From contig JALUXP010000089.1 in NCBI GenBank assembly GCA_027013295.1, positions 1 through 47,351 on the forward strand: 47,351 nt of DNA. The letters are read 5' to 3'. This DNA comes from Sulfurimonas sp. Its GTDB lineage: Bacteria > Campylobacterota > Campylobacteria > Campylobacterales > Sulfurimonadaceae. The notes under the pieces were generated by a model that did no database searches, was not told the DNA's origin, and saw only the letters and a program-made list of their open reading frames with translations. Position 1 is the stretch's first letter. Each line of letters begins with the position of its first letter. A program made the position numbers and the translations under genes. Shown in pieces: positions 1 through 8,142 of this stretch.

Positions 1-61
1 TATCACCTTATTTTAGAAAAATTACCTTTATATATATGTAATATTATAGCTAAAAAGTGCT

Positions 62-295
62 TTAAACCCCTTGATATAGGGGGATTATGGAGAATTTTTC
101 TGTTGTGTTACTGTGCAGTGGTCTCTTAATAGCTTCTTTTATCGCTTTTGTAAATGCAATATCTGCTGAAAACTCCAGAACTTTCTTTTTTACTTTTCGT
201 TTTCCATCAACAAGTTTTGAAGCTCGTATTGATAACTTAAATGGATGCTCATGTATTATATTTGTAGAAATAATATTTTTGCCATCTTTGGACAA
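62..295 (-). pseudogene. Short basic reading frame, possible integrase N-terminal remnant
   Basis: I do not recognise this 77-residue frame. Its only start is a TTG with no good ribosome binding site. The frame stays open upstream to about position 385 without an ATG, which suggests a 5'-decayed gene. The middle is Lys-rich with an alternating pattern like a small beta sheet (KLSIRASKLVDGKRKVKKK) followed by a helix (FTKAIKEAIK). This layout resembles the arm-binding N-terminus of tyrosine recombinases, but no catalytic part follows. It could also be non-coding. The rest of 1-434 holds no other supported gene. Confidence 0.25.
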
Positions 296-386
296 TCTTG
301 ATTTTGTAATATTAGTTGTTTTTGTAATTATGTAAGTGATACCAGCTGTGTGGTATTTATAGTTATTTATAACGGTAGCATTTCAT

Positions 387-410
387 AAAATCCCGTAGTT
401 ATGGGCTTTT
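387..410. terminator. Weak bidirectional hairpin after ychF
   Basis: CCCGT (392-396) pairs with ATGGG (401-405), including one G-T pair, around the loop AGTT. The stem is flanked by AAAA on the left and TTTT on the right, so either strand would give a hairpin followed by U. It lies 25 bases past the ychF stop. Confidence 0.4.
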
Positions 411-434
411 ATAGCTACTTGTAGTATGCACAAA

Positions 435-1553
435 TTAGACATTAAATCTAAAGTGCATAATATCACCATCATTGACGATGTATTCTTTTCCCTCTAGTCG
501 CATCTTGCCAGCTTCTTTCGCTTTGGCTTCGCCACCAAATTCTACAAAGTCCTCATAGGCGATAACTTCAGCACGGATAAAACCTTTTTCAAAGTCATTG
601 TGGATCACTGCTGCTGCTTTTGGTGCTGTTGTATTTTTGTGAATAGTCCAAGCACGAACCTCTTTGACTCCAGCTGTGAAGTAGCTCATGAGACCAAGTT
701 TATCAAAACCTTTATGGATGATTTGATTAAGACCACTCTCTTCTATGCCGAGTTCTGCTAAAAAAGCTGCTGCTTCCTCATCCTCAAGTCCGATAAGCTC
801 CTCTTCAACTTTTGCACAAAGTGTTATCATCTCACAGTTATTGTCTTTGGCATGTTGTGCTAGTGTATGGATATACTCATTTTCATCTTCTGCACCACCT
901 TCATCTTCAAAACTCTCTTCATCAATGTTAGCACCATACATAATCTCTTTATTTGTTAAAAACCTAATCTCTTGGTTAAGTTGTTTATACTCATCAGAGT
1001 CTGCATGTTCAAAGTTTCGAGCCATATTACCATCTGCAAGGAACTCTAAGAGTTGTTCAGCCATCTCAAGAGTGGCTTTTGCCCCTTTGTCTGCTTTAGC
1101 TTGTTTTTTGAGTCTATCCATTCTGTTTTGAAGCACTTCAATATCTGCAAGTATTAGTTCAGTCTCTATGATCTCTACATCACGCAATGGGTCTATGCTT
1201 CCCTCTGTGTGAACGATGTTGTCATCATCAAAACATCGTACTATGTGTAAAATAACTTCAGTTTCACGGATATTGGATAAAAACTTATTTCCAAGACCTT
1301 CACCTTTAGAAGCACCCTTAACAAGACCTGCAATATCTACAAAATCTAAAGTAGAGTACTGGATTTTTTCAGGATTTACTATTTTAGCAAGCTCTGTCAG
1401 TCTTTTATCTGGAACAGGAACGATAGCTTTGTTTGGTTCTATTGTGCAAAACGGGTAGTTAGCCGCCTCTGCATTTTGCGCTTTTGTGAGGGCGTTAAAA
1501 GTTGTTGATTTACCTACATTTGGAAGTCCTACTAGACCTATTGCTAATCCCAT
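435..1553 (-). CDS. ychF: Ribosome-binding ATPase YchF (OLA1 family)
   Basis: Universal Obg-type P-loop NTPase that prefers ATP and binds ribosomes; linked to stress and translation control. The 372 residues are close to the usual ~365. Visible motifs are the P-loop GLPNVGKS near residue 8, the switch II DIAGLVKGAS around residue 70, a coiled-coil insertion near 130-200, and the C-terminal TGS-like domain ending in MHFRFNV, typical of the family. The ATG has AAAGG upstream. It is separated by 66 bases from the HD-GYP gene on its 5' side, so it may be read from its own promoter or through from the signalling operon. Confidence 0.96.
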   Translation of the reverse strand: MGLAIGLVGLPNVGKSTTFNALTKAQNAEAANYPFCTIEPNKAIVPVPDKRLTELAKIVNPEKIQYSTLDFVDIAGLVKGASKGEGLGNKFLSNIRETEVILHIVRCFDDDNIVHTEGSIDPLRDVEIIETELILADIEVLQNRMDRLKKQAKADKGAKATLEMAEQLLEFLADGNMARNFEHADSDEYKQLNQEIRFLTNKEIMYGANIDEESFEDEGGAEDENEYIHTLAQHAKDNNCEMITLCAKVEEELIGLEDEEAAAFLAELGIEESGLNQIIHKGFDKLGLMSYFTAGVKEVRAWTIHKNTTAPKAAAVIHNDFEKGFIRAEVIAYEDFVEFGGEAKAKEAGKMRLEGKEYIVNDGDIMHFRFNV

Positions 1554-1619
1554 AATTTACCTTTATATTTCATGTTCGTAATATTAACCAAATTTTACTT
1601 TTAGTAAGATTTAGTTCAC

Positions 1620-2390
1620 TCATATATCTTTCATACTATCTCGAATATGTAAAAATTCATCTAAATGATCAAAAAAAATATCTATAAGCACTGGATCAAA
1701 ATGCTCACCTCTCTCCTCTTTGAACATCTTAAAAATTCTTTCATCATCCCATGCTGATTTGTATACTCTTGAAGAGCCTAAAGCATCAAAAACATCTGCT
1801 AAGGCTGTGATACGACCATATATATGTATATCTTCACCTTTGAGCTTATTTGGATAACCTGTGCCATTGTATTTTTCATGATGTTCATAAGCAACAATAG
1901 CTGCCATTTTGATGAGTTCACGCTTAGAGTATTGTAGTATATCATAACCTAATTGTGCATGAGTTTCTACAATAGCTCTCTCTTCATCATTAAAACGCCC
2001 AGGTTTGTTTAAAATAGCATCTGGGATAGCAATCTTACCAATATCGTGCATAGGAGAAGCTTGCTCTAGCATTTTGCACTCTTTATCAGATAAACCATAA
2101 TGTTTTGCTAGAAGATAAGAGTATTGAGCAACTCTTTTAACATGATTGCCTGTTTCTTTTGAACGACTTTCACCAATAGCACCCATAGTGAAGACAACCT
2201 CTTTTTGGGTCTCTTCTATCTCGATTTTTAAAGCCATCAACTCATCATATTCTTGTTTTTGTCGTTTATCACTTCTTGCCATAATTTTATCTTGTCGCTT
2301 GACATCTTTGATCAGTTTATCGGTGGTGTTGATAAACTCCTCTTTCAAGGCTTTGATTTCAGCAATAAGTTTATTTTCATGAGTTTGCAT
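1620..2390 (-). CDS. HD-GYP c-di-GMP phosphodiesterase with N-terminal coiled coil
   Basis: Last gene of the signalling operon. Residues ~1-65 are a highly charged coiled coil containing VKRQDKIMARSDKRQ near residue 30. Residues ~66-256 are a complete HD-GYP domain: His83, His115-Asp116 in MHDIGK, HHE at 170-172 and the GYP triad at 178-180, then IYGRITALADVFDAL. HD-GYP enzymes hydrolyse c-di-GMP to GMP or pGpG; all metal-binding signature residues appear intact. There is no receiver or membrane segment, so the protein is cytoplasmic and probably controlled through the coiled coil. Eight bases follow the siaC-like stop. In Pseudomonas siaABCD this position is held by the diguanylate cyclase SiaD. 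Activity is inferred from motifs only. Confidence 0.9.
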   Translation of the reverse strand: MQTHENKLIAEIKALKEEFINTTDKLIKDVKRQDKIMARSDKRQKQEYDELMALKIEIEETQKEVVFTMGAIGESRSKETGNHVKRVAQYSYLLAKHYGLSDKECKMLEQASPMHDIGKIAIPDAILNKPGRFNDEERAIVETHAQLGYDILQYSKRELIKMAAIVAYEHHEKYNGTGYPNKLKGEDIHIYGRITALADVFDALGSSRVYKSAWDDERIFKMFKEERGEHFDPVLIDIFFDHLDEFLHIRDSMKDI

Positions 2391-2398
2391 CTCTTTAG

Positions 2399-2773
2399 CT
2401 ACTTTGTTACAAGTTTTATGTCTAACTTTTCAAAATCTTCGATAAAATCTTCTCCTGCTTCCTCTGCACTCTCATTTTCTTCATCGTAAATCCAGTTGAT
2501 CTCTATCTCGTGTTCATTTGCATTCTCTTCTAAGAGATCAAAAAAATCAAAAAAAAGTTTTGAACTACTTGAGTTAAAGTAGATGATCTCCATATTGACA
2601 ACCGTCTTCTTTGCAGGTTCATTTTTAAAATACTCCTCTATCCATTGCATCAGTGGAGCATAAAACTCAAATGTATTTTCTGGATAAGATTTCCCAACAA
2701 GTGAAATGATCCCTTTTAGATCAAGAGCTATCTCTGGTGTGTATTTTGTCGCTTGTATTTGTAAATTTTCCAT
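2399..2773 (-). CDS. SiaC-family regulatory phosphoprotein (DUF1987)
   Basis: Small single-domain protein of 124 residues, the usual size. It carries the family hallmarks ATKYTPEI near residue 8, VGKSYPEN at 26-33, and YFNSSSSK at 65-72. In Pseudomonas SiaC the phosphorylated residue is Thr68 in the equivalent loop; here position 68 is Ser, so the switch residue appears kept as a different phosphoacceptor. The acidic C-terminal part (residues ~95-118) is unusually rich in Glu/Asp. The stop of the siaB-like gene directly abuts the start codon, so the two are translationally linked. In the known system unphosphorylated SiaC binds and activates a c-di-GMP enzyme; the natural partner here is the HD-GYP protein encoded next. 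Confidence 0.85.
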   Translation of the reverse strand: MENLQIQATKYTPEIALDLKGIISLVGKSYPENTFEFYAPLMQWIEEYFKNEPAKKTVVNMEIIYFNSSSSKLFFDFFDLLEENANEHEIEINWIYDEENESAEEAGEDFIEDFEKLDIKLVTK

Positions 2774-3325
2774 CTAATTTTCTCTCTTTTTAGTTATTGT
2801 TGTAGTTTTTATATGAAAGTAGTATCTGTCTTCATTTATTTTTGTAAAATCATACTCAATAGCATCACATTTTTTTGCTATCTCGTAAAAACCAATGCCA
2901 CCACCTTTGTCGTGAGTATTGTGCCCACTTCTTCGTAACTCTCTATATCTTTTTTTGATGCCATCTCTATCTAAAGATTGTATCTCCAATAATTTTGGTT
3001 CTATTTTCTCTTTATCTTCTGATGAAATGATATTTTGACTATCGATGTAATAGTTATAGTCACTATCTTTGGAAACAACAATAAGCCCTTGAGGTCTTTT
3101 GGCATCACTCTCAACAGCTTTAGAATAATTCATAATATTTTGAGAAAGTTCAATAAAAATAGTAAATAGATTATTTGAAACATTCATCGTTATCCCATAC
3201 TCCTTAGCTTCTAGCTCAAGAGCCTCTGTCATACCGCTAATAAGTGTTTGTGATAGATAGCCACCATAACTTAAAAATACAATCCCATCGCTATCGACTA
3301 ATTGTTGTATCTTAATTATATTCAT
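2774..3325 (-). CDS. SiaB-family protein kinase (GHKL-like, DUF6272)
   Basis: About 183 residues from the ATG at 3325, which has AAGGAAAC upstream; a longer frame begins at 3382 but would overlap the receiver gene. An N-box-like stretch (ELSQNIMNYS) and a glycine-rich GGGIGFYEIAKK lid/G-box mark a GHKL ATPase fold. There is no phospho-acceptor histidine domain, so this is a protein serine/threonine kinase in the style of SiaB or anti-sigma kinases. The expected target is the SiaC-like protein made from the adjoining gene, counteracted by the PP2C phosphatase of the SiaA-like protein. Confidence 0.8.
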   Translation of the reverse strand: MNIIKIQQLVDSDGIVFLSYGGYLSQTLISGMTEALELEAKEYGITMNVSNNLFTIFIELSQNIMNYSKAVESDAKRPQGLIVVSKDSDYNYYIDSQNIISSEDKEKIEPKLLEIQSLDRDGIKKRYRELRRSGHNTHDKGGGIGFYEIAKKCDAIEYDFTKINEDRYYFHIKTTTITKKREN

Positions 3326-3347
3326 AAATAAGTTTCCTTTTTCTGTT

Positions 3348-3704
3348 TTATCTAAAGCTTTTGATTGCCTGAAGTAGGTCACCTTCTTTGAAAGGTTTTT
3401 TAACTATTGAGGTTTTTAACTTTTTTATGTCCTGAAGCAAATGTTGATTTGCCACCGATGTAACCATAACTATCTTAACATCATTACTAAGAATCCTTAT
3501 CCTTTTAATCATCTCTAAACCGTTAAGATTTGGCATCTCCATATCTGCTACAATAAGATCTGGTTGCAAAGTTTCGTATTGCTCCACTCCGTCTACCCCA
3601 TCTATAGCCTCACCAACTACTTCATAACCACCTATACTTTCTAAAGCTTTTTTAATAGTGGTTCTAGAAAACTTTGAGTCATCAACAATTAAAACTTTTT
3701 CCAT
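3348..3704 (-). CDS. CheY-like single-domain response regulator
   Basis: Stand-alone receiver of 118 residues. The acidic pair is in IVDDS near residue 8, the phospho-acceptor Asp54 is in VADMEMP, the conserved Thr/Ser is in MVTSV and the Lys is in VKKPF. No output domain follows. I use the ATG at 3704 with AAAGGAAT upstream; an in-frame TTG precedes it by one codon. It sits between the phosphatase and kinase genes, a place that classical siaABCD does not have. It may feed a histidine-kinase signal into the SiaB/SiaC switch, or act as a phosphate sink; no histidine kinase gene is nearby. Confidence 0.9.
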   Translation of the reverse strand: MEKVLIVDDSKFSRTTIKKALESIGGYEVVGEAIDGVDGVEQYETLQPDLIVADMEMPNLNGLEMIKRIRILSNDVKIVMVTSVANQHLLQDIKKLKTSIVKKPFKEGDLLQAIKSFR

Positions 3705-3716
3705 CAATTTATTCCT

Positions 3717-5264
3717 TTAAATTCTTAGCCCAATAACTGTCTTGTCGTCATTAGTTTCTTCCTCATCTTGGTATTCCATCATGATACCTAAAAATACCTC
3801 TTGTTGATTTGCCATAGATTCTTTATGATACTCTTTAATTATCTCTTTAAATCTTTTTTTACCAAATGGAAAACCTTTAGTTCCACCATTTTGGTCAAAA
3901 TATCCATCAGTAGATATGTAAAATTCCATCCCATTTTTTGTCTCTACGGTATGTTCTTTGTATTTGTGATTTGTATCACATTTTTTATACCCTACCGAGT
4001 ATCTATCACCTTTGATAATTTTTATTTCATCATCTTCTGTGTAATATAGTGGTGTTTCCGCCCCAGCAAATCGTATTATATTCTCTTTTTTATTATAATA
4101 CAATACTGCACCATCAAATCCTGCATTTGAAATACTATCTGCATCTTCTTGTTTTAAAAGATGTTTCATGTTAGTGTTAAAAATACTTAAAATTGTGGCT
4201 GGGCTTACTATCTCCTCATCGTGATGCATTATATGAGATATGATTTGACTCTCTATTGCTTTTACTAGCATTGTTACAAAAGCACCAGGGACACCATGCC
4301 CTGTGCAATCTATTGCCATTAATAGACATTCATCTTCATGTCTAAGCTCTTCAAAAAAGTATATATCTCCACCCACAGTATCTTTTGGATGCCAAATCAC
4401 AAAAAACTCTTTAAAGTAATCTCTAAATATATTGTTGTCAGGGAGTAAAGCTCCTTGTATAAGCGATGCATACTCTATGGACTCCCTTGTATGTTTGTGA
4501 ATATACTCAATGCTTTGTTTTGTTTTTTCAAGTTCTTGTGTTTGTTGCGTGATCTGCTGCATCGTGGAGTTAAACCCCTCAAACAAGGTATAAAACTCAT
4601 CGTCATTCTCATTTACTAAAGTAGAAAAGGGTCTGTTGTTTGCGATGTCATTCATCTTCTCTTCCAACATAAATATAGGACTCGTAAATTTTTTCTGTAG
4701 CTTTAACGCAAGTACAATAACGATAGTAAGAGAGAAGAGAAAAGAAAGAACAGATACTATGAGCTGTTTATAGATCGTATTGTACAAGGCGTTTGTATTG
4801 CGAACAAGAGATAGATTTCCCAAATAATCTTCCCCGCTAAAAATTGCCACATTTGCAAAAACATATTTTTTGGTTATTGATGTGAAACTATCTTTTTTTG
4901 TATGTTTGTTATAGTTTTGCTCTATCTCTTTGAGTAATTGTGAAGAACTATCCTTATTTTCTATGTACTTGACAAACAACTGCTTGTCTTTAGTAAAAAC
5001 AAATGCACCCTCTATATTTTTATTTGCTTGAAGTGTATTTAAAAGGATGGTTGCACTTTGTTTGTCATCAAATTCCATAGAAGCAGATAGGTTTTTTGAA
5101 AGTATATTTGCAGTATTGAAAAGTGAGCTTTTTGCCTGTTCTTGGTACTCTACGAAGGTGTGAATAAATATGGCAATAGAGGAGATGGTTACTGCTATGG
5201 CCGCACTTGATCCTAAAAGAACGAGAAGTTTTGTTTTTATCGATCTTAGTTTTTTTCTTTGCAT
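3717..5264 (-). CDS. SiaA-like membrane sensor phosphatase (CHASE8-like, HAMP, PP2C/SpoIIE)
   Basis: 515 residues. Membrane segments at ~12-37 and ~168-188 enclose a periplasmic domain whose core (LSASMEFDDKQSATILL, then GAFVFTKDKQLF) looks like CHASE8, the sensor type found in YfiN. A HAMP domain (~190-245) and a coiled coil (~235-270) lead to a SpoIIE-type PP2C phosphatase: Asp300 in VGGD, Asp319 in AIDCTGHGVPGAF, Asp in ISTDGYFDQ and the C-terminal DDKTVIGLRI supply the metal-binding aspartates. It should dephosphorylate the SiaC-like protein. The ATG has AAGGAAAG and lies nine bases after the receptor gene. Combining a YfiN-type sensor with a SiaA-type output beside a yfiR-like gene is the notable point. 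Confidence 0.85.
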   Translation of the reverse strand: MQRKKLRSIKTKLLVLLGSSAAIAVTISSIAIFIHTFVEYQEQAKSSLFNTANILSKNLSASMEFDDKQSATILLNTLQANKNIEGAFVFTKDKQLFVKYIENKDSSSQLLKEIEQNYNKHTKKDSFTSITKKYVFANVAIFSGEDYLGNLSLVRNTNALYNTIYKQLIVSVLSFLFSLTIVIVLALKLQKKFTSPIFMLEEKMNDIANNRPFSTLVNENDDEFYTLFEGFNSTMQQITQQTQELEKTKQSIEYIHKHTRESIEYASLIQGALLPDNNIFRDYFKEFFVIWHPKDTVGGDIYFFEELRHEDECLLMAIDCTGHGVPGAFVTMLVKAIESQIISHIMHHDEEIVSPATILSIFNTNMKHLLKQEDADSISNAGFDGAVLYYNKKENIIRFAGAETPLYYTEDDEIKIIKGDRYSVGYKKCDTNHKYKEHTVETKNGMEFYISTDGYFDQNGGTKGFPFGKKRFKEIIKEYHKESMANQQEVFLGIMMEYQDEEETNDDKTVIGLRI

Positions 5265-5273
5265 CTGCTTTCC

Positions 5274-7535
5274 TTAAAACCTCATAGTTGCTTTAACATA
5301 GTAAAACGCTCCACTAAAACCGATCGGTGAATAGTTTGAGTAAGGCAAGATACCATTATATCCTTTAAACTTACCAGAGTTTTTCCACTTGTTTGGTCTA
5401 GTGTTAAAAATATTGTTACCACCTAAGCTAAGGTTTGTTCTTTTTGTTATCTTGTAGCTTAGTTGTGCATCAGAGATCATAACAGGATCAAATCTTTGCG
5501 ATACACCAGAAACAACTTGAGAGTAAGAGCCGAAGCGACTAAAGTTGTAAGTGACATTGTATTTTACAGTTTTGTAGTTAAGTAGCAATCTTTGTGAATT
5601 TTTTGGTTGCCCATTTTCAATCCTATCTAATGCAGTTAAAGAGTTTGCTTGTGTTATGTATGGGGTGTTTATTTGTAAAATAGTGTTTTTGTTATAGTTG
5701 TACCATAGAGTGATGTCTAACTGTTTGTCATCATCCATCTTGTAGTTATAGACACCTTTTAGATCTACACCTTCTGTTTTTGTGTCGATCGCATTTGTAA
5801 AAAAACGCATATCAGTAATATTTCCAATATTTATTGGAATATCACCTGAAAGCATCACTTTGTTATTTACCCTAGTGTAAAAATAATCAGCCATAAAGTA
5901 ATAGTTTTCACCTTTGTAAACGCCCCCTAGTGAAAGATGCTGCGACTTTTCTGGTTTTAATGCTCTAGCACCATGTTTTATAGCGATAGGATTTGTTGTT
6001 TTAAAAGTTCCCTTAGTTTTAATTGTGTTCCCACTAGAATATGTGGATGTTAAAGAATAGTTCGACTGAGCAAGGGAGGGTGCTCTAAAGCCTGTGCTTG
6101 CAGAAGTTCTCAGCCGAAATGATTCTGTAACTTTATATGTCCCAGCTAATTTAATATTTCTTGTTGAGCCAAAATCACTATATTTTTCGTATCTTCCAGC
6201 TAACTCAGTAGATAATTTTGGTGTAAAATTAAATGTAGTATCTACATAGAGTGCATAATTTTCTCTTCTACTATTTGTCTCATTAGCTGGTTGGAAACCA
6301 GCAAACCCTTGTGAGCCACTATCTATATAAGATGCTTTGTCTCCAGCATAGATGTTGTACTTTTCAACTCTATATTCCGCCCCAAGTGCAAGTGCAATAG
6401 TATCATTTATCTGTTTTTTCATATCAAGATTTGTGGTGTATTGAGAAAATACAAGTTTGCCATTGTTAAAAGATGTAGGGGAACTACTGTTGAGATCATA
6501 GTTCATACTATTTGTTACGCCAAAAGCAAAACTATTTTGACCTATAACCTGACTTAGATCCCACTTGATGCCGTTAAAAATCTCACCTTTCATCCCAACA
6601 GTAGCAGAATAGTCCATAATGTTTGCATGAATCATAGGGAGAAACCCATTTGGGAAGATGGCTCTTGATGGATCTGGTGTTCTAAAATAGGCACTTGCTT
6701 GACTAGCTCTTTTGTTGAGCAAAATATTTGAATAGAGTAAAGAACCGCTCTCTAATGGTATCTCGGCATTCATAAGTAGGTGGTAATTTGTTGCTTTTGG
6801 TAAACCATAGTGAGTTGATACTACAGGGGGAGTTAACCGTCTATCTAGCCCTGCATTTTGTGTTTTATCTGACTTTATGGTATCTACTGTAAAGTTGATG
6901 AAGCCATCATATTTTAAAGGGATAGAGATAAATCCAGAGATAAATTTTCTTTTGCCTTGACCTTTTTGGCGTTCACCACCTTGGATAATGACCTTGTTTT
7001 TGTTTCCATAACCTTTAAGCACAATATTGATAACACCAGCAATAGCATCACTCCCGTATTGCGAAGCAGCACCATCACGCAAAACTTCAACCCTCTGTAT
7101 CGCATCAACAGCAATGGTGTCGAGATCAACATTGCTAGAACCCTTTCCTATAGTTCCATTTACATGCAAAAGAGCTGATGTGTGTAGGCGTTTTCCGTTG
7201 ATCAGTACGAGCACTTGATCTGGACTCATCCCTCGGAGTGTAAATGCACGGACATGATCACTCCCATCAGATATAGAGGGGTTAGGAGCATTAAATCCAG
7301 CAACAAAATAACGCAATATGTTTGTTAAAGAGCTCATCCCTGTTTGTTCTATCTGTTGTGCTGTGATAACATCTACCGCTGACTTGGCATCAAAATAGTT
7401 TTTTGCACCATCACGAGATCCGATGTCTACTTTTGCTTCACTCTCTACATTCATCAAATCTTCCAAGCTTTCATCAGCAAAGAGATCGATACTAAAGAGG
7501 GGTATGAATAACAACATAAAATATCTACTTATCAA
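5274..7535 (-). CDS. TonB-dependent outer-membrane receptor
   Basis: 753 residues with a hydrophobic signal peptide (~1-20), an N-terminal plug domain (LRGMSPDQVLVLINGKRL, then VEVLRDGAASQYGSDAIAGVINIV) and a long beta barrel ending in FYYVKATMRF with the terminal Phe expected for outer-membrane insertion. Motifs resemble vitamin or siderophore-type receptors; the ligand cannot be read from sequence. The start is TTG, overlapping the yfiR-like stop as TTGA, with AAAGGAT six bases upstream. There is no transport operon around it. Its placement ahead of the signalling genes suggests it senses or imports the signal. The only tonB-like gene in the window is at 16681-17559. Confidence 0.93.
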   Translation of the reverse strand: MISRYFMLLFIPLFSIDLFADESLEDLMNVESEAKVDIGSRDGAKNYFDAKSAVDVITAQQIEQTGMSSLTNILRYFVAGFNAPNPSISDGSDHVRAFTLRGMSPDQVLVLINGKRLHTSALLHVNGTIGKGSSNVDLDTIAVDAIQRVEVLRDGAASQYGSDAIAGVINIVLKGYGNKNKVIIQGGERQKGQGKRKFISGFISIPLKYDGFINFTVDTIKSDKTQNAGLDRRLTPPVVSTHYGLPKATNYHLLMNAEIPLESGSLLYSNILLNKRASQASAYFRTPDPSRAIFPNGFLPMIHANIMDYSATVGMKGEIFNGIKWDLSQVIGQNSFAFGVTNSMNYDLNSSSPTSFNNGKLVFSQYTTNLDMKKQINDTIALALGAEYRVEKYNIYAGDKASYIDSGSQGFAGFQPANETNSRRENYALYVDTTFNFTPKLSTELAGRYEKYSDFGSTRNIKLAGTYKVTESFRLRTSASTGFRAPSLAQSNYSLTSTYSSGNTIKTKGTFKTTNPIAIKHGARALKPEKSQHLSLGGVYKGENYYFMADYFYTRVNNKVMLSGDIPINIGNITDMRFFTNAIDTKTEGVDLKGVYNYKMDDDKQLDITLWYNYNKNTILQINTPYITQANSLTALDRIENGQPKNSQRLLLNYKTVKYNVTYNFSRFGSYSQVVSGVSQRFDPVMISDAQLSYKITKRTNLSLGGNNIFNTRPNKWKNSGKFKGYNGILPYSNYSPIGFSGAFYYVKATMRF

Positions 7536-8056
7536 GATTCATCCTTTACTATTTTTACTATACGCAATAAAACTGAACGAATTTGTAGATCATTCTTCTT
7601 TGCTACACCTAGGTTGATCTTAAGTCTCAGTTTTCTTGATAAAAAATAGAGTTGTAAAATACCTTTTTTTTGTGCAAATCCACGAATATCACTGATGGTT
7701 AAAATGTTTTTGCTGGAAATACTTTGTAATATAGTTGTTAGCTTATAGGAATCTTTTTTGGGAATATATAAAATTTTTGTATCTTGAGGTAGATCTTTTA
7801 TGTTGTTTATGTAAATGATTTTGATCTTTTTTCCATCTATCTTTTTACCTTTGTAGGCAATATCAACTTTTTTGCCAAAAGGGTTATCTAAGATAGTTAT
7901 CGTGAAAGAGGAAGTCTCGTTAGGCCATGAGATATACTTTGCTATTTTTCCCATAACAGCTACTTTTAAAGCATCTTCTGATTGGTATGCAAAAAGAGAG
8001 TTTACACTCAGTAAAAAGATTAAAATACTTCTTATTATCACCAAATATAACCTCAT
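7532..8056 (-). CDS. YfiR-family periplasmic protein (DUF4154)
   Basis: 174 residues with a signal peptide (~1-23, cleavage after LFA). The mature start (ALKVAVMGKIAKYISWP) and the later ILTISDIRGFAQKKGILQLYF segment are characteristic of YfiR/DUF4154. In Pseudomonas YfiR is a periplasmic repressor that holds the CHASE8 domain of the diguanylate cyclase YfiN inactive. Here there is no YfiN; instead the operon encodes a phosphatase with a CHASE8-like sensor, which is the obvious partner. First gene of the seven-gene operon. Its ATG lacks a clear Shine-Dalgarno, and a possible -10 (TAAAAT) lies about 25 bases upstream. Confidence 0.85.
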   Translation of the reverse strand: MRLYLVIIRSILIFLLSVNSLFAYQSEDALKVAVMGKIAKYISWPNETSSFTITILDNPFGKKVDIAYKGKKIDGKKIKIIYINNIKDLPQDTKILYIPKKDSYKLTTILQSISSKNILTISDIRGFAQKKGILQLYFLSRKLRLKINLGVAKKNDLQIRSVLLRIVKIVKDES

Positions 8057-8142
8057 TTGAATTTTTTGTAGGGAATTTTAGCATATGTTTCTTAAATTTT
8101 GGTATAGTTAGAAAGCTTTAATCTTTATGGGTAGGTAACTAT

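Noticed and set aside
87-335. 82-residue plus-strand frame at the left edge
   Set aside because: Antisense shadow of the basic 62-295 frame with unlikely composition (Phe/Ile rich) and no ribosome site.
745-1131. Ser-rich plus-strand frame opposite ychF
   Set aside because: Antisense shadow: poly-Ser and Ala composition reflects the reverse complement of Glu/Asp codons in ychF. The same holds for the frames at 21442-21822 and 30345-30776.
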